A model generated the notes under the pieces. The model ran no database searches. It was not told where the DNA came from and saw only the letters and a list, made by a program, of their open reading frames with translations. Position numbers and translations under genes: made by a program. DNA of 64,000 nt from Echinometra lucunter (Eukaryota; Echinodermata; Echinoidea; Camarodonta; Echinometridae): assembly GCA_029962745.1 (NCBI GenBank), contig CM057156.1:26955194-27019193 (forward strand). The letters are read 5' to 3'. Positions within the stretch are counted from its first letter, which is position 1, and every line of letters begins with the position of its first letter. Shown here piece by piece: positions 21,200 through 33,648 of the stretch.

Positions 21200-21270
21200 G
21201 CCTCTGTGGTCTAGTGGTTAAGGCATTGGCGTTCTAAGCCAGTGACTCGGTTCGATTCCCGGCGGAGGCA
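21200..21270 (+). tRNA. tRNA-like gene, anticodon position TCT (Arg)
   Basis: There is a 7-bp acceptor stem (gcctctg with cggaggc, one T-G pair). The A-box is tggtctagtgg and a perfect 5-base anticodon stem (ttggc/gccag) closes a loop gttctaa. The B-box is ggttcgattcc, the discriminator is A, and a TTTTTT terminator follows at 21271-21276. One mismatch lies in the T stem. It could be a real tRNA-Arg(TCT) or a tRNA-derived repeat; G at loop position 32 is unusual. Confidence 0.55.
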
Positions 21271-21971
21271 TTTTTTCAACCCTGGATTCAAAATGGATGA
21301 CAGCTCTGGGGAACACTGAGAGAGCTACGCAATTATTATTCTCCCATTTTCATTTCTTTCAGTATACATATCTCCACTATCGGATTATATCACACATAAG
21401 AGATCCCTGAAAGTCCTTGAGGTGTTTCTCTCTTTCTTTCTTTTTTTTTTCGTTGTTGTTGTTGTTTCTTTTTAACAACCTGAGATCAACCAATCACAGA
21501 ATGCGATGATAATTTCAATAGCCACTCAGTCACCAGATATCAAACGAGTTTCTTTATATGCTTTCCACATCACCCCTACCAGGCAGGACATAGTCGTAGT
21601 TGCAGATTGTCATGCACAATGATTCTTTCTGGTTACAATTAATCCAGCCACTGTCGGCCTCCCCGAATAGCCAATGTTTTTTGTCGTTGTTTTTTTCTCT
21701 CAAATGATTCCAATTTTATCTTTACTAAGTCCCATCATTAATTTTGTTTGTCATTTAAACTCGTGGATGACCAAAGCTATTAAGAATCAAATTACATTTT
21801 AAGAGTAAAATCAAATGTTTATATCACAATTTCGCCCGAATGCTAATCCACATCTCACAGTTTAACTCAGGAAGACGGTATCATATACATCCAAATTTCT
21901 TTAAGTGGAATCGACAAGAAGCGGAAGGGCAGTTTGAATTATATCATTTCATATCGATGCCAAACAATTCT

Positions 21972-22292
21972 GGGGGGTGTTTCACAAAGACTAAGATTGA
22001 CTCAAATCGCTCTAGACTTAACTATGGCTGACCATTCATGCCACGGTTTGCTTTCACCATCGGTCTCTCAAGAAAATCGGAAATCATAGTCACAGATTTG
22101 AGGAATTTATATTTTTTGTTTTCTTCATCAATGAACTATAAAAAAAAAAAAAATCAATTCTGCAGATTTGTGACCATGATTTGCAAATCCCTTGAGAGAT
22201 CCATGGTGAAGGAAAACAATGGCATGAATGGCCAGCCATAGTTAAGTGCGATTTTAGTCAATCTTAGTCTTTGTGAAACCCCCCCCCCCCCC
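21972..22292. mobile_element. Inverted-repeat MITE
   Basis: The left arm reads gtttcacaaagactaagatt and continues through cttaactatggctg. The right arm is its reverse complement, ending cttagtctttgtgaaac and then poly-C. Arms reach inward to ctctcaag/cttgagag, about 130 bp each. G and C runs at the ends make the boundary uncertain, so no target duplication is called. Confidence 0.75.
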
Positions 22293-22659
22293 GTACCATT
22301 TTTTTTATTCTGTACTTTCTGTTACAGAAAGTATTATAGTTTGAAGGGCATCTGCTTTCATTTAGAAGTCCTTTATGACCTATTGAAAATGGAATTACTT
22401 TTTAAAAGCAGGAAATTATGTTCAGTATTATAGGTTAGCAGGTTAGTATCATTATCATGATTATATGTAAGCGGCTAGAGTTGTCATTCTTTGAATACAA
22501 ACTGCTAAGAGCCTGAGGTGTTTTTTTCTACTCATCTCATTCCAAGCAATTACCTGTTTGATTTACATTGGTTGCCAATGAGGCAGAGAATTGTTCGTAA
22601 TGATTGTAAATATGATTATGTACTACTCTTTTTTTTTTCAGTGTAATGAAAAGCAGAGC

Positions 22660-22884
22660 ATTATTATGATAATGATGATGATGATTATGATACTTATGAT
22701 ATAATAATGATAATAGTAATATTAATAATAATAATAACAATAATAATAATAATAATAATAATAACAATAATGATAATAATAATGATTATGATAATGATGA
22801 TAATAATAACAACAATAATAATGATAATAATAACAATTAATATCATTATTAGTGTCTTTTATCCTCGGTAATACTGCTGCTCTA

Positions 22885-22926
<42 letters not shown>
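22660..22926. repeat. (AAT)n / (ATG)n tract followed by (CT)n
   Basis: Mixed aataat and gatgat repeats to ~22850, then a ct run at ~22883-22926. Poly-Leu/Tyr/His frames are spurious. Confidence 0.93.
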
Positions 22927-22929
<3 letters not shown>

Positions 22930-23284
22930 ACAGTTATTATCAACCCAGCATTGCCAGCTACCCATTCATTAATTAGGTTGTCAGTTGAATGAACAATCTA
23001 AATAACCCAAATTGGTCACTTTTCTGACATCTGTTCTATAATGGCAAATTGCTTTACGTTGCAGTATTACATATATATTGGAAGTCATTTCACAGATTGA
23101 CTGTTCATCGAACTTCATAAACAGGGCAATTACTCGACGTTTGTCATCCTTAGTGATGGATCCCTTTAACACATAAATCAGGTAACAAGACAAGACAGTC
23201 CCATAAGAGACTTCTAGACCTTTTAAGCTTCTAGATCAAGCTTCTAGAAAATCACTTATAAATCGGGGAAATTTTTATTTTATT

Positions 23285-24545
23285 TTTTTTCTTCATCTCC
23301 GTCTTGTAAAATTATGGAGATTCTTCAAGAGGAAATTATATATTTTATATTGGTGTTTATCATGGACAGCCTCTACCCGTTTAAAAGCTGTATAGGTCGA
23401 AAATTAAAACTTTCTAACTGTAATATCATCTTTTTTTCCAGAACAAGTGCAATTATCATTCCAGTGATTCAACGTTATTATGATATTCATAACATATTTT
23501 TACAACTAGAAATAAAAAAGTCGTGTTAATATTATGGTTTGAAACATGTGCAGGCAGTCCATTAATTTAACTGCTGTTTTTGGTTAAAGCAAGGTAACTT
23601 GTAATCACATATTGGAGATGGAAATACTTTATGATTAAATATTAAACTCAAGATTTTTTTTTTTAATTTAAAAAAAATGAAAAGATTAAAAATTAAAAAG
23701 TCGTGTTAATATTATTATTTGAAACATTTGCAGGCAGTCCTTTAATTTTACTGCTGTTTTGGTTAAAGCAACATTACTTGTAATTACATTTTGGAGATGA
23801 AAGTATTTTATGATGAAATATCAAAGCCAAAATATTGTTTTAAAAATTAAAAATATAAAAAGATTGTCAGAAATAAGAAAAAAAATCGTGTTAATATTAT
23901 TGTTTGAAACATTTGCAGGCAGTCCACTAATTTTACTGCTGTTTAAGTTATTATAAAAGCAAGAATACTTATATCTACATTTTGGAGATAGAAATATTTT
24001 ATGATGAAATGTTAAAGCCAATTTTTTTTTTTTTTAAGATTACCACTGTAAAATGTATTTCAGCTAGGACAGTGTACCAATTTACAGCTTAACAGGCGAC
24101 CTGTTGACCAAAAAGCTACGATTACTCCGCAACATTTGCTCCGACATCAAATGCTTTTGCATCAATTACTCTGATGATAATTACTCCCCCGATGGGCGAT
24201 TTTGTTTTTTTATTTTTATTCTCTTTCTTTATCCCCGTCTTTGTGAAATTGTAGAGGTTCTTCCAACAGAAGTAATGCAATTTTACTTTGGTGTTTATCG
24301 CGGGCAGCTTCTATCCGTCTATACGGAAGCTCTACATGTATACGTCAAGAATTAATACTTTCAGGCTGTAATGACATTTTTTTTCTGCAAGTGCAAGCAT
24401 TGTTCGAATAATCGAACATTTATTCATGAGAATTTCGAAATAAAATGTCTGGTTGATTGTTTGAAACATTTGCAGGCAGTCCATTGGTTCTACTTTTAGC
24501 TTTAACAAGGTTATTAGTAATTACATTTTGGAGGATACATTTGTA
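23285..24545 (+). repeat. Diverged ~350-bp direct duplication with internal ~180-bp tandem repeats
   Basis: The block at ~23285-23640 is repeated in the same orientation at ~24210-24545. Shared text includes ggtgtttatc, ggcagcctctacccg/ggcagcttctatccg and gtttgaaacatttgcaggcag. Between them, a ~180-bp unit starting tcgtgttaatatta is repeated at 23521, 23701 and ~23887. No coding content is recognised. Confidence 0.75.
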
Positions 24546-24913
24546 GGTCTTTCTGTAACGTCAGTCTTCTATAAAAACCAGCGAAATCACTGGGGAACAT
24601 GCGAATTCTGTCTTTATCGATAGTACAGGGTGGTTGAAGGCAAAGCAAACTGAAACACTGTGACTTTTATTTGGAACTGTTTCCAGTTGATGCTTCAATC
24701 GAGGTAAGATGATATTCCCATCAATTTCGGCTCCTTTTGATAAGGAGGCTACAAGACGTTCTGCTGGTTGAGTGCAACTTTCATTTTCCCATGAATTGTG
24801 TCATGATTCAAAATTTGATTTAAAAAAAACGGGAAAGTAACGAATTGTATGGTAATTAGATTAAATCACCTTATTAAATCATCGGAGATACATGAAAATG
24901 TTTGATATCTTAT

Positions 24914-24976
24914 GTCGCAGTCACACCAACGAAACCGACTCAAAACCGACCAATGGTATGTCATTGAAAAATAACA
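24914..24976. mobile_element. Left half of a palindromic element split by the LINE
   Basis: Bases 24914-24941 (gtcgcagtcacaccaacgaa...) are a perfect 28-bp inverse of 34685-34712. Sequence just inside remains similar (aaaccgacca against agaccgatca). The half ends at the LINE poly-T with aataacat, which is repeated at the other junction. The uninterrupted element would be only ~110 bp. Confidence 0.8.
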
Positions 24977-25671
24977 TTTTTTTTTTTTTTAAGGATGTTT
25001 TATTATATTCTCTCAAATCAAAATACACAATCAGATTCTATAAACAATTTGTACAAACTATTTGAAACATAATTATAAATTATACAATAAATCCATTACA
25101 ATATAATTATACAACTTATACATCAAACTTCAAAAATACTAGAAATTAATACTATTGCGTTTCAGCAATTACAAAATGAAATATTAACAAAATATATGAC
25201 ATGATCAGAGAGAAAAAAAAGATTAAAAAAAAAAAATGTTGTTCCACCTCCCACCCCCCCCCCCCCCCCCTCCCCTCCGTCCCCAGGTTAGGAGCATTCT
25301 CCCCTTTATGCCTATACTCTACATGGAAGGGACTGCAATTCTCCGTATTGTTTTTTTTTCTGTGTTTTTATTTATTTTGTTTTGTGGCTTTGTCTCTCGT
25401 ATGTATACCTTTGCCTCACTCTCCCTATTTATTCTTTTAATTAAGATTTTCCCATTTCCTTAAATGAAGAGACATCTTGCCTCTACCTAGCGCCAGCCTT
25501 CTTTCTTCCCATTCTTCTTCTTTAAATTTCCTTTTAATTTCATCCATGGTTATAAGTGCACCCTTTTCCCTCCCTTTGAAGATTAAAAATTTAACAAAGA
25601 TTAAAAAGTGATTGATTAAGCGTTCTTTCCTTCGTCCTTTAATTCTACCCCTACAAGAATTTCCTCCCAGC

Positions 25672-26241
25672 TTAAACTACCCGTAGAAATAAAACCAAAC
25701 ATCTCCTTACAATTATCCCAAACCAGACAAGCATATTCACATTCAAAAAAAGATGGCGATATGTTTCCTCCTCTTTTTTACAATAACAACAAAGGTTATT
25801 TTGTGAGATTTTAAAACGGAACAAGTGATGATTTGTATAAGCAATGCCGTGTAACATTTTAAACTGAAATTCTCTTAATCTACTGTTCAGAGTACATTGT
25901 CTTGGTCTCATAAAAATGTGTTCAATCTTTTCATAAGAGAAACTATATTTGTTTTTTAACCTTTCGAAAACATCAGGTATTGAGAAGTTGCATTTCATAA
26001 AATTTGCATAAACGTTTTTAGATACTAACTCCTCCATTGACAAAATTCTTTTTCCAGATATAAATGATATTTCTTCCCTAAGAGAAGCCTCTTTGCTATC
26101 TATTTTCATATTTCGTTTCCAGCTGACTGGAAAAGTTTTATAAATTGACTCTATCAAATGAAAATCATTTATGTTTAAACCCTGTCTTTGGAAGTACGAA
26201 AATGGCCTTAAGTTTCCATCATAATCCATAATATGTTTCAA
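25672..26241 (-). pseudogene. LINE ORF2 C-terminal region
   Basis: 189 codons include SRLREFQFKMLHGIAYTNHH and then CCYCKKEEETYRHLF. A C-x2-C-x7-H arrangement after a conserved K-x-x-H-G segment is typical of the C-terminus of L1/Tx1 ORF2. It is separated from the RT segment by a frame change at ~26240. An AT-rich 3' UTR of ~0.7 kb follows, with a long poly-C run at 25254-25270. Confidence 0.75.
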
Positions 26242-27330
26242 TCTGTAAATATTTTTTTCATATATTTTTGGTTAAATATGCATTTCCCTTCAATTCGTAC
26301 AAATTTATTGTTAAAAAATATCTCATTTCCTTTAAATGTTTCAGATTTTAAACGAAAATCCTTCGTCTCTATCCATACTTCTAACAAATCTATATAAAAT
26401 TGCGGCAATGCTATCTCCAACAATCCAAGCAAGTAATCACATGAAAATATAAAATTTCCTCCCAGATGTTTTGTGGCATAATTGAAATATTGTTTCCATT
26501 TCATTGCATTATTTTCTTTTAGTCTTTTAATCCACATAACTCTCTGTGCCTTTATTAACCATTGAAAATTCATCATTTTCAAGCCACCTTGATGGTAATC
26601 TAAATACATCGTTCTTTTGTTAATCTTATTTCTGCCACCCCACAAAAAAGTAAAAGTCAACTGATCAAGCTCAACATAAACCCATTCTGGAATTGGTGTA
26701 AGAGATGCCACATATATGAATTTTGAAAAGATAAACTGCTTTAATAGTTGTATTTTGCCCATCAAAGTTAAATCTCTTTGCTTCCACCAGTTTAACAATT
26801 TCTTTATTTTACTTAATATTTTTTTATAATTCAATCTTTCTTTTACTTCTTCATCTAAAGAAAAAAATACACCGAGAATCTTTATAAAATCCACCTTTTG
26901 GCCAAAAGATAAATCATATGATTTTCCTTGGGAGGAACCTAATAATAAAACCTTCGTCTTATCGTTATTAACTTTGAGTCCTGACACTTTTCTGAATTTT
27001 TCTAAAATTTCTATTACTTTTTTTTCTGAATCTAGATCTCGGACAAATATAGACATATCATCTGCATACATAACCTGTTTTACTTCTTCCTTTCCAAAGG
27101 AAATTCCTTTAACATCATTATTATATCTTATATTATGCGCTAATACTTCAATGCATAAAATGAAAAGATATGGTGAAAGCGGATCTCCCTGCCTTACCCC
27201 TCTTTCAACATGAAAATAGCTTGTAGAATCTCCCCCATTAAAAATACAACTTTGGCTATTTGTATATAATATTTTGACCCATTTGCGAAATTGCTGGCCA
27301 AGACCGAATGAACCTAATGTTTGATGTAAA
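26238..27330 (-). pseudogene. LINE ORF2 reverse transcriptase, palm and thumb
   Basis: The frame contains RGVRQGDPLSPYLFIL (RT motif 4) and MYADDMSIF at about 27071 with the catalytic YADD. It then has LKVNNDKTKVLLLG and the L1-typical WKQRDLTLMGKIQLLKQFIF and FLWGG. It begins after a frameshift at ~27330 (the text shifts from SHK... to LHQTLGSFGLG). Confidence 0.88.
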
Positions 27331-27800
27331 ATTTGTGGGATATCGAATCAAAGGCTTTTTCTAAATCAATTGCTATCATATACCCAGGGATATTATTATA
27401 TAACGTATGAAAAGCATATCATCAATTAATCTAATAGCTTCTCCTATATTCCTGTTTTTAATAAATCCTATTTGATCTGCTAACACAACGCTCTCCAAAA
27501 CCTCTTTAATTCGTTTTGCTAAAACTTTGGATATGATCTATAATCTGTATTCAATAACGAAATGGGTCTATAATTCTTTACGTAATGTGGGTCTTTCCCT
27601 TCTTTAGCTAATAAAATAATAATTGCTTGTTTTTGTGATGCAGAAAGTTCTCCAAGAACAAAAGCTTCATTGAATGCCCCAATCAATACATCCTTTATTT
27701 CAGCCCAAAATGTACAATAAAATTCAACTGTTAACCCATCGTTTCCAGGGGATTTATTTTGCTTCATTTCTTTCAGTACCGAAATACACTCCTCCTCTAG
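27330..27800 (-). pseudogene. LINE ORF2 reverse transcriptase, fingers region
   Basis: It shows MKQNKSPGNDGLTVEFY (RT motif 1), YVKNYRPISLLNTDY (motif 2), then DQIGFIKNR and AIDLEKAFDSI (the first catalytic Asp). At least three frame changes occur at about 27540, 27410 and 27340, so the enzyme is not encoded in one piece. Confidence 0.85.
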
Positions 27801-28173
27801 TATATCCCCTTCACAGCTTTCAGAATCTTCAGATGATAACGTTGGTACATTTTTAAAGAAATCCCTAAAATCTTCCGTGTATTCCCTTGCATACAGGTGG
27901 GTATAAAATGATTTAATTTCATTTAAAACTTCCTTCTCATTTTCAGTAATTCCTCCGTTAACCTTAACTAATTTTGTTATAGTACTTTTCTTTTTGTTAG
28001 ATTGTAATAGTTGACTAAAGTACCTTGTATCCCTTTCTCCACTTTCGTACCATGTCGCACGAGACCGAATTTTAATACCTTCATTAATGTAATCGTAACT
28101 GTCTGCAAGTTCTTTCCTTTTCTTTTCTATCTTTTAATTAATTCTTCATCTACTGAATTTACGCAACTACTTT

Positions 28174-29160
28174 CTAAACATTCCAATTCCTTTTCGAGAG
28201 ATTCTCTTTTATTTTTTTTTCCTTAGCCAGTTTTTTCGAAAAAGTTCTTGTGAAAGACATTATTTTCATTTTCAAATAATCCCATACAACTCTTCTATCT
28301 TTAACTTCTGTTTTTATTTTCTCCTTTAATGTAAGTATTTCTATTTTCATTTTTTTCACATATTCTACATTACCACACAGGCTATTATTAAATTTCCAAT
28401 AAGAACCATTCTTTTTACGCATTTCCTTATCAGTTTTATCATACAAGAACATAAATATAGCTGAATGGTCAGGAGCTATAGATGGTAAAATTTTGCACCT
28501 AATAACAACATTTACCAAATCATCTGATATTAGCCAATGATCTAATCTGCTTTGCATAAATGGATTATTTTTAGTGAAGGTAAATTGTCTTTTCAATGGA
28601 TTTCTCTCCCTCCATATGTCTATCAATTGTAGTTCCTCCATAAAATTTTCTACTTCTTTACTAACCTTGTCATGTAATTTTTGTTTCACTGTTCCATTAT
28701 AATCTAAATCAGAATTCATAATAATATTAAAATCTCCTCCCATTAAAACAGGTTTGTTACAACTATTAATTTTTTTTAACTCTATAATTATATCCTTTAA
28801 AAATTTTATTTGATGATTTTCTTTATCCCTCGTCGGTAAGTATACATTACAAAGGACCATTCTATGTCCTTGGATTTCACAATCAATGAGTATGTATCGC
28901 CCTTCATCATCTTGTTTTATATTTATAAGTTTAAAGTCTAGCGAAATTTTGATAAGAATGAGTACTCCTTTGCTGTGATTTGTTCCATGGCTATAATAAC
29001 ATGACCCTTCCCACCCAGAACTCCATCTATCCTCTACTTCTTTTGTACTATACGTCTCCTGTAAAAAATTACATCCCCTTTTTCTTTGCACCATGAAAAT
29101 ATTCGTCCCCTTTTCGCGCATTCTCTTATTCCTCTAACATTTAAGGAAACAAAATTACAA
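28174..29160 (-). pseudogene. LINE ORF2 AP-type endonuclease
   Basis: It starts FVSLNVRGIRE near 29150 and, after a frameshift at ~29070, continues LQETYSTKEVE (catalytic Glu), CNVYLPT, GGDFNIIMNSDLDYNG, SRLDHWLISDDL and SIAPDHSAIF. These are the ordered motifs of APE-like endonucleases that nick target DNA in L1-type retrotransposition. Most of the domain, ~315 codons, is open. Confidence 0.88.
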
Positions 29161-29164
29161 TTTA

Positions 29165-32100
29165 AACATCTATTCATAAAAAAAATCTAAAAAGATCATT
29201 CCACCATTTTTTTGTATAAAAACTAAGATTTTCACTATGCTATTTATAGGGAGAGTGAGGATTGGATTTCCTAGTGTAACTGCAGTACATAATTGAATGA
29301 TAAAATCTAATTTATTGCGCATTGTTTAAAACAAAAATGAATGTCGATCAATTCGAGTATTGTTATCCCTTCCATGTAGAACATTATCTCTAAAAATCCT
29401 AAATAAGTTGCTCGTAATTCCTGCAGGTAAAAAAAGAAGGGAAGGAATCCCATCTATACGACCCTCTCCAAAGCAGAACTCCCTCACAGCTCACCCTACT
29501 TTACAGGTTGCTGTAATATTTCCAATAATAAAAATCTACCCCTTCTTGACTTTTTTTCTTTGTCTTATTAAATATAAAGAAAAAACTGGCATTCCATCAG
29601 CATATACCACATTAATAAGTTTAATTTTAAACTTATATCTACTAAGCCAGAATATTTTTTTCCTGTTTATAAGAACTTATATAATAGAAACAAGGGGACT
29701 AGGAACGCCTCGGGACCCTGCTCGGCCGCACCAACCCAGACACGCACCACTACCCCACCCGCATTGCTTCCGCCGGGGATACACAGGCTATATCCCCGAC
29801 AAAACAACACAAGTAAACAATGACACGTGCTCCATTGAAACATAGCCAAACACGGCCCCAAAGCACTCCCAACCCCCTGTCTCTATAGATAAAAAAAAAA
29901 TCAAACAGTCCTGAGATTCACCTTTCTGTAACTAAATACCCAATCCCTATATAACAATGTAGAAAAGCTAGTCCTGATATTGGATTCCATATTAGCATAT
30001 TAAAGGTGTTATACTTAAAAAGAAAAAAAAACACTCTAGTTTCCATCATTAATGCCAGGAATAAAGGACAAAATACTTATGTGGCAATAAATTCCACTGC
30101 TGGTAATGTACCTAATCATTGGTTCAAATCAACAAACCATGCAGTTTTGGACATTGTATCGAGGATATCCTCCTTTTGACTATTTAGCTCCATCTTACAT
30201 AAAGGAACACCTGGTATTCTTTTCTTTCTTAAAAACTAAGCAGACAAACACTTGGAGCATACACGCGCCATAAGATATGAAAAAGCAAACTATTTCAATA
30301 ATAGGCCCGTTCCACATCTTGAAATTGTTATACATTCTCTAAACTTTTCCTTTTTAAATGTATGAATGCTCTATACAAAATGTCTGAATTGCGGTATTCA
30401 ACATGCTGTTCTTTTGTAAGAAACTCAAGACTTACGTCCCTTTCTTCTTGTGAATGTGAGAAAAGTCAGTATTGCTCGTTGATATAATTTCACCAAGTTG
30501 TATACGCATTTTAGTTTACTTAATTAATGCAAGGGTGAAAATGAGATACAATCTTGCTCAACTCACCAATAATGCTTTCATATATTGTTGTTTATACCCC
30601 TACTAATCAATCACTCCCATTTCCATCATAAACACAAAAGCAATCATCGTGTCCCTCTTTTCAATATTACACAACAATCCTCTCGTTGGTGAGCATATAT
30701 CATGGCATTGCCCTTTGATTGTTTCAGATTTAACCCTGCATTAATACGAAAATCTTTATTGTTCCCTTTTGAAATCCAAACAAATAAGCACTTGTAATAT
30801 ACAGAAAGTATTCAAGTAACATTATCACAAGACAAATTTCAAACCTATGGTTGTTGGACCATCGTCAGAAATAACATTTCTACTTCCATTATGCTCAATA
30901 TATATATCATTGCAGAGTTGCAGTAATGTTGCAAATGTTGTTGTTTCTAAGAAACTCTCAAGAATTGTGATTTTTTTTTTCTTATTGCTGAAGAAAATAG
31001 AGATCCAAACTGTTACTTATTTGTTTGAATTCACTTTGGTTTACCCAACTGATGCAAGCATGAACAAGAGATGCGACCAAGCGCAACTCCTAACGCAAGT
31101 CACCATACCTCAATCAATGCCTCATGTTCCTAATAATAAACAAAAAAAAACTTCAGTGTCTCTCCTTTGGTATTTGTGCAACATTCCTAAAGCATGTGAG
31201 CATGCTGATGGCCATTTCTCTAATTCTATTGGCCTAATTTGTGTAATGAAGAACAAAAAATGCAATACAATACTTTGTGTTCCTAATCAATGCTTCAAGA
31301 CAATAAACTTGCCTTTCTTAATACATTTCAGGCTACTCTTTTATTTCAAATTCATCCTTGCATCAATTGGGGAAGAAGAAAAGGAAACACTTTGTTGTTC
31401 CTTTTTAATACCCAAACATACAGACACTTAAGCATACATACTCCTGCTATTCAAGTATCTATTAAACACATTACAACATGAAAGCTTTCCATCTTAAGAA
31501 TTTGCAGTCCTTTTCAAAATTCTCTTTTTTTAAAATTCTACTGTACCATAGTACAAGAATGACTGGACTGCATTATTCTGGCTTTGCTTATTTTTTTTTT
31601 TGTAAGATACTCTCAAGAGTCATTTCTTTTCACCTACTGGATGTAATAACGCATTGAAAATTCAAGGTGTTATTTGTTTCTATATAGTATCACTTTGGTA
31701 ATTCATAGAGGATGAAACGAGAAGCGATCATGCGCAACTCACCATACAATAATTTTAGTCAAGTTAATGCAATGTTTTGTACCCAATCAATGCCTCGAAC
31801 TCTCCAAATTCCATCTTATGGTTCTACTTATAAACAAAAACTTCGTATTATCCCTCCTTGAATATAAGCAACATTCCCCGGGACAAGCAATATTAATAGT
31901 GTTGATCCTGTATAAATAGGCACTCCAATTCTATAAGCCTTATGAAGAAAGAAATGCTTATCTAACATTAAATACTTCTAACAATCAATACGATGCTTTC
32001 CGTTCCAAATAATCCGTTCTTCAAAAGAATAAACTTTGCATTTCTTGGGAAAGATATTTCAGGATATCCCCCATTCAGATGTTCCAAATTCATCATTGCA

Positions 32101-33640
32101 TTGATTGGGGGAAAAGGAAAAGGATACACTGTTATTCCTTTTGATTTTGAAATCTAACCAAATAGGTACTTGCAACTATTCAACAAACATAATAGGTTTA
32201 CATTTACAACAAGAAAATTTGCCATTCTTGAGGATTTGCAACATTTTTCAAACTTCTCTCTCTTATTTTTAACTGCCACTATATGCCTGATACAAAATGG
32301 CCGGATTGTGTGATTTCTTTTTACAAATACTCTCAAAATATATGCCCTTCTATTCTACTGGCTTTGAAAATAAGCATAAAAATGTCATAAGAGTTGCTCA
32401 TTTGTATCAATTCACTATAGTCTACTCAGATAATGCAAGGATGAAAAGGATGTGCAATCATGGGCCACTCCCTACCGCAAGTCACTATAATGCATGCGAT
32501 GCTCATTCAATACCTGAAACATTCGCCATTTCGCCCTTTAAACAAAACTTCGTTGCATACAACAGACCTCTAACCCGATAGCGAAATAGGCCTATTGACA
32601 ATTTTATTCTTCATTTTGGTTTTTATTTGTTCAAGCAAGGATGAACAACGACATACAAGCGAAGGTTATATGTATATATATTCAAAATGATACCCAATAT
32701 TGCAATGAACACATCCATTTCTAAAGAGACAAAGTAATATCTTCTGATACTAGTTACCCTCCAAAATGTGCAATTTTTCTCTGAAAAGTATAATTTCTAC
32801 TAAAACACTAAAATTATCCATTTCAGTAATCCTTGCCTGAACCAGGCAAAGGGGCGCCCTAAATTTCTCTTTGGGATTTTAAAACAAATTGCACAACGAT
32901 ATGAAAAACATTATATATCTCATTAGCAAGCAAATGAAAAAAAATAATATTGTACAGCTATCAAACAGCACTTCCCTTTCTGTACAATCCTTTTTACTCT
33001 TTTTTTTTTTTTGGATGTTGCTACAGTTTACCATGACCTCCATTGCCAATACACATCAGTTTCATGTATAGTTTAATAAAGGATATCATATCTAAAATCA
33101 AATCTCCCTTTTTCCTAGATTTACCTATATAGACTTTGCAAATAAATCGTTCTTTCTATCTACGTTTCCAAGCACTTTCTTTCTCTGGCAATTTCCCAGA
33201 AACTCTTTTAACTTTCTTATTAAATAAGTTTCTTTTCTGTGTCCACCATACTGACCCCCCAAAAAGTTTTAAACATTTGGTCTCATTATCCATGTTATCT
33301 AAATCCATACTAACCATCCTGACCAATACTCAAACAGATATGAATAAATGTCTATTACTCTCAAATAAAATTTATATCTCACATCTTGAAGCAAGTTTCC
33401 TTTTGATACTGTGAGTCGAAATGAACAAACTTCACTTACAATGTTTCAGCATCTCCGTCTTCACAGTTTATTTCCAACGATGTATTTCCCAAGTGCTTCA
33501 GGAGACCAAATAATCTGATGGAGTTGAAGATAATTTCACAGGATTTTCCTCTTGAATTTGAATATTTTTTATCGCTTTTTTTTTCTGCATAATCTAATTT
33601 TCCTTTCACGCTCTCCTCGTTATTACAGCAAGGACAACTA
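29165..33640 (-). repeat. Long inter-ORF region with degenerate tandem repeats
   Basis: About 4.5 kb separate ORF1 and ORF2. Between ~30200 and ~33000 a unit of roughly 550-730 bp recurs four or more times. The marker agaaactcaagac/agaaactctcaag/agatactctcaag/aatactctcaaaa lies near 30420, 30950, 31607 and 32325. Other markers are ttcactttggttta, aatgcaaggatga and a-caaataggcactt. A short GC-richer block lies at 29700-29880. No protein is recognised. Confidence 0.6.
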
Positions 33641-33648
33641 AAAAATAA

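Noticed and set aside
22545..22620. Possible upstream exon of the receptor gene (SASLATNVNQT before GTAATT)
   Set aside because: Phase 1 end is compatible, but there is no clear acceptor or signal-peptide character. The sequence around it is microsatellite-rich.
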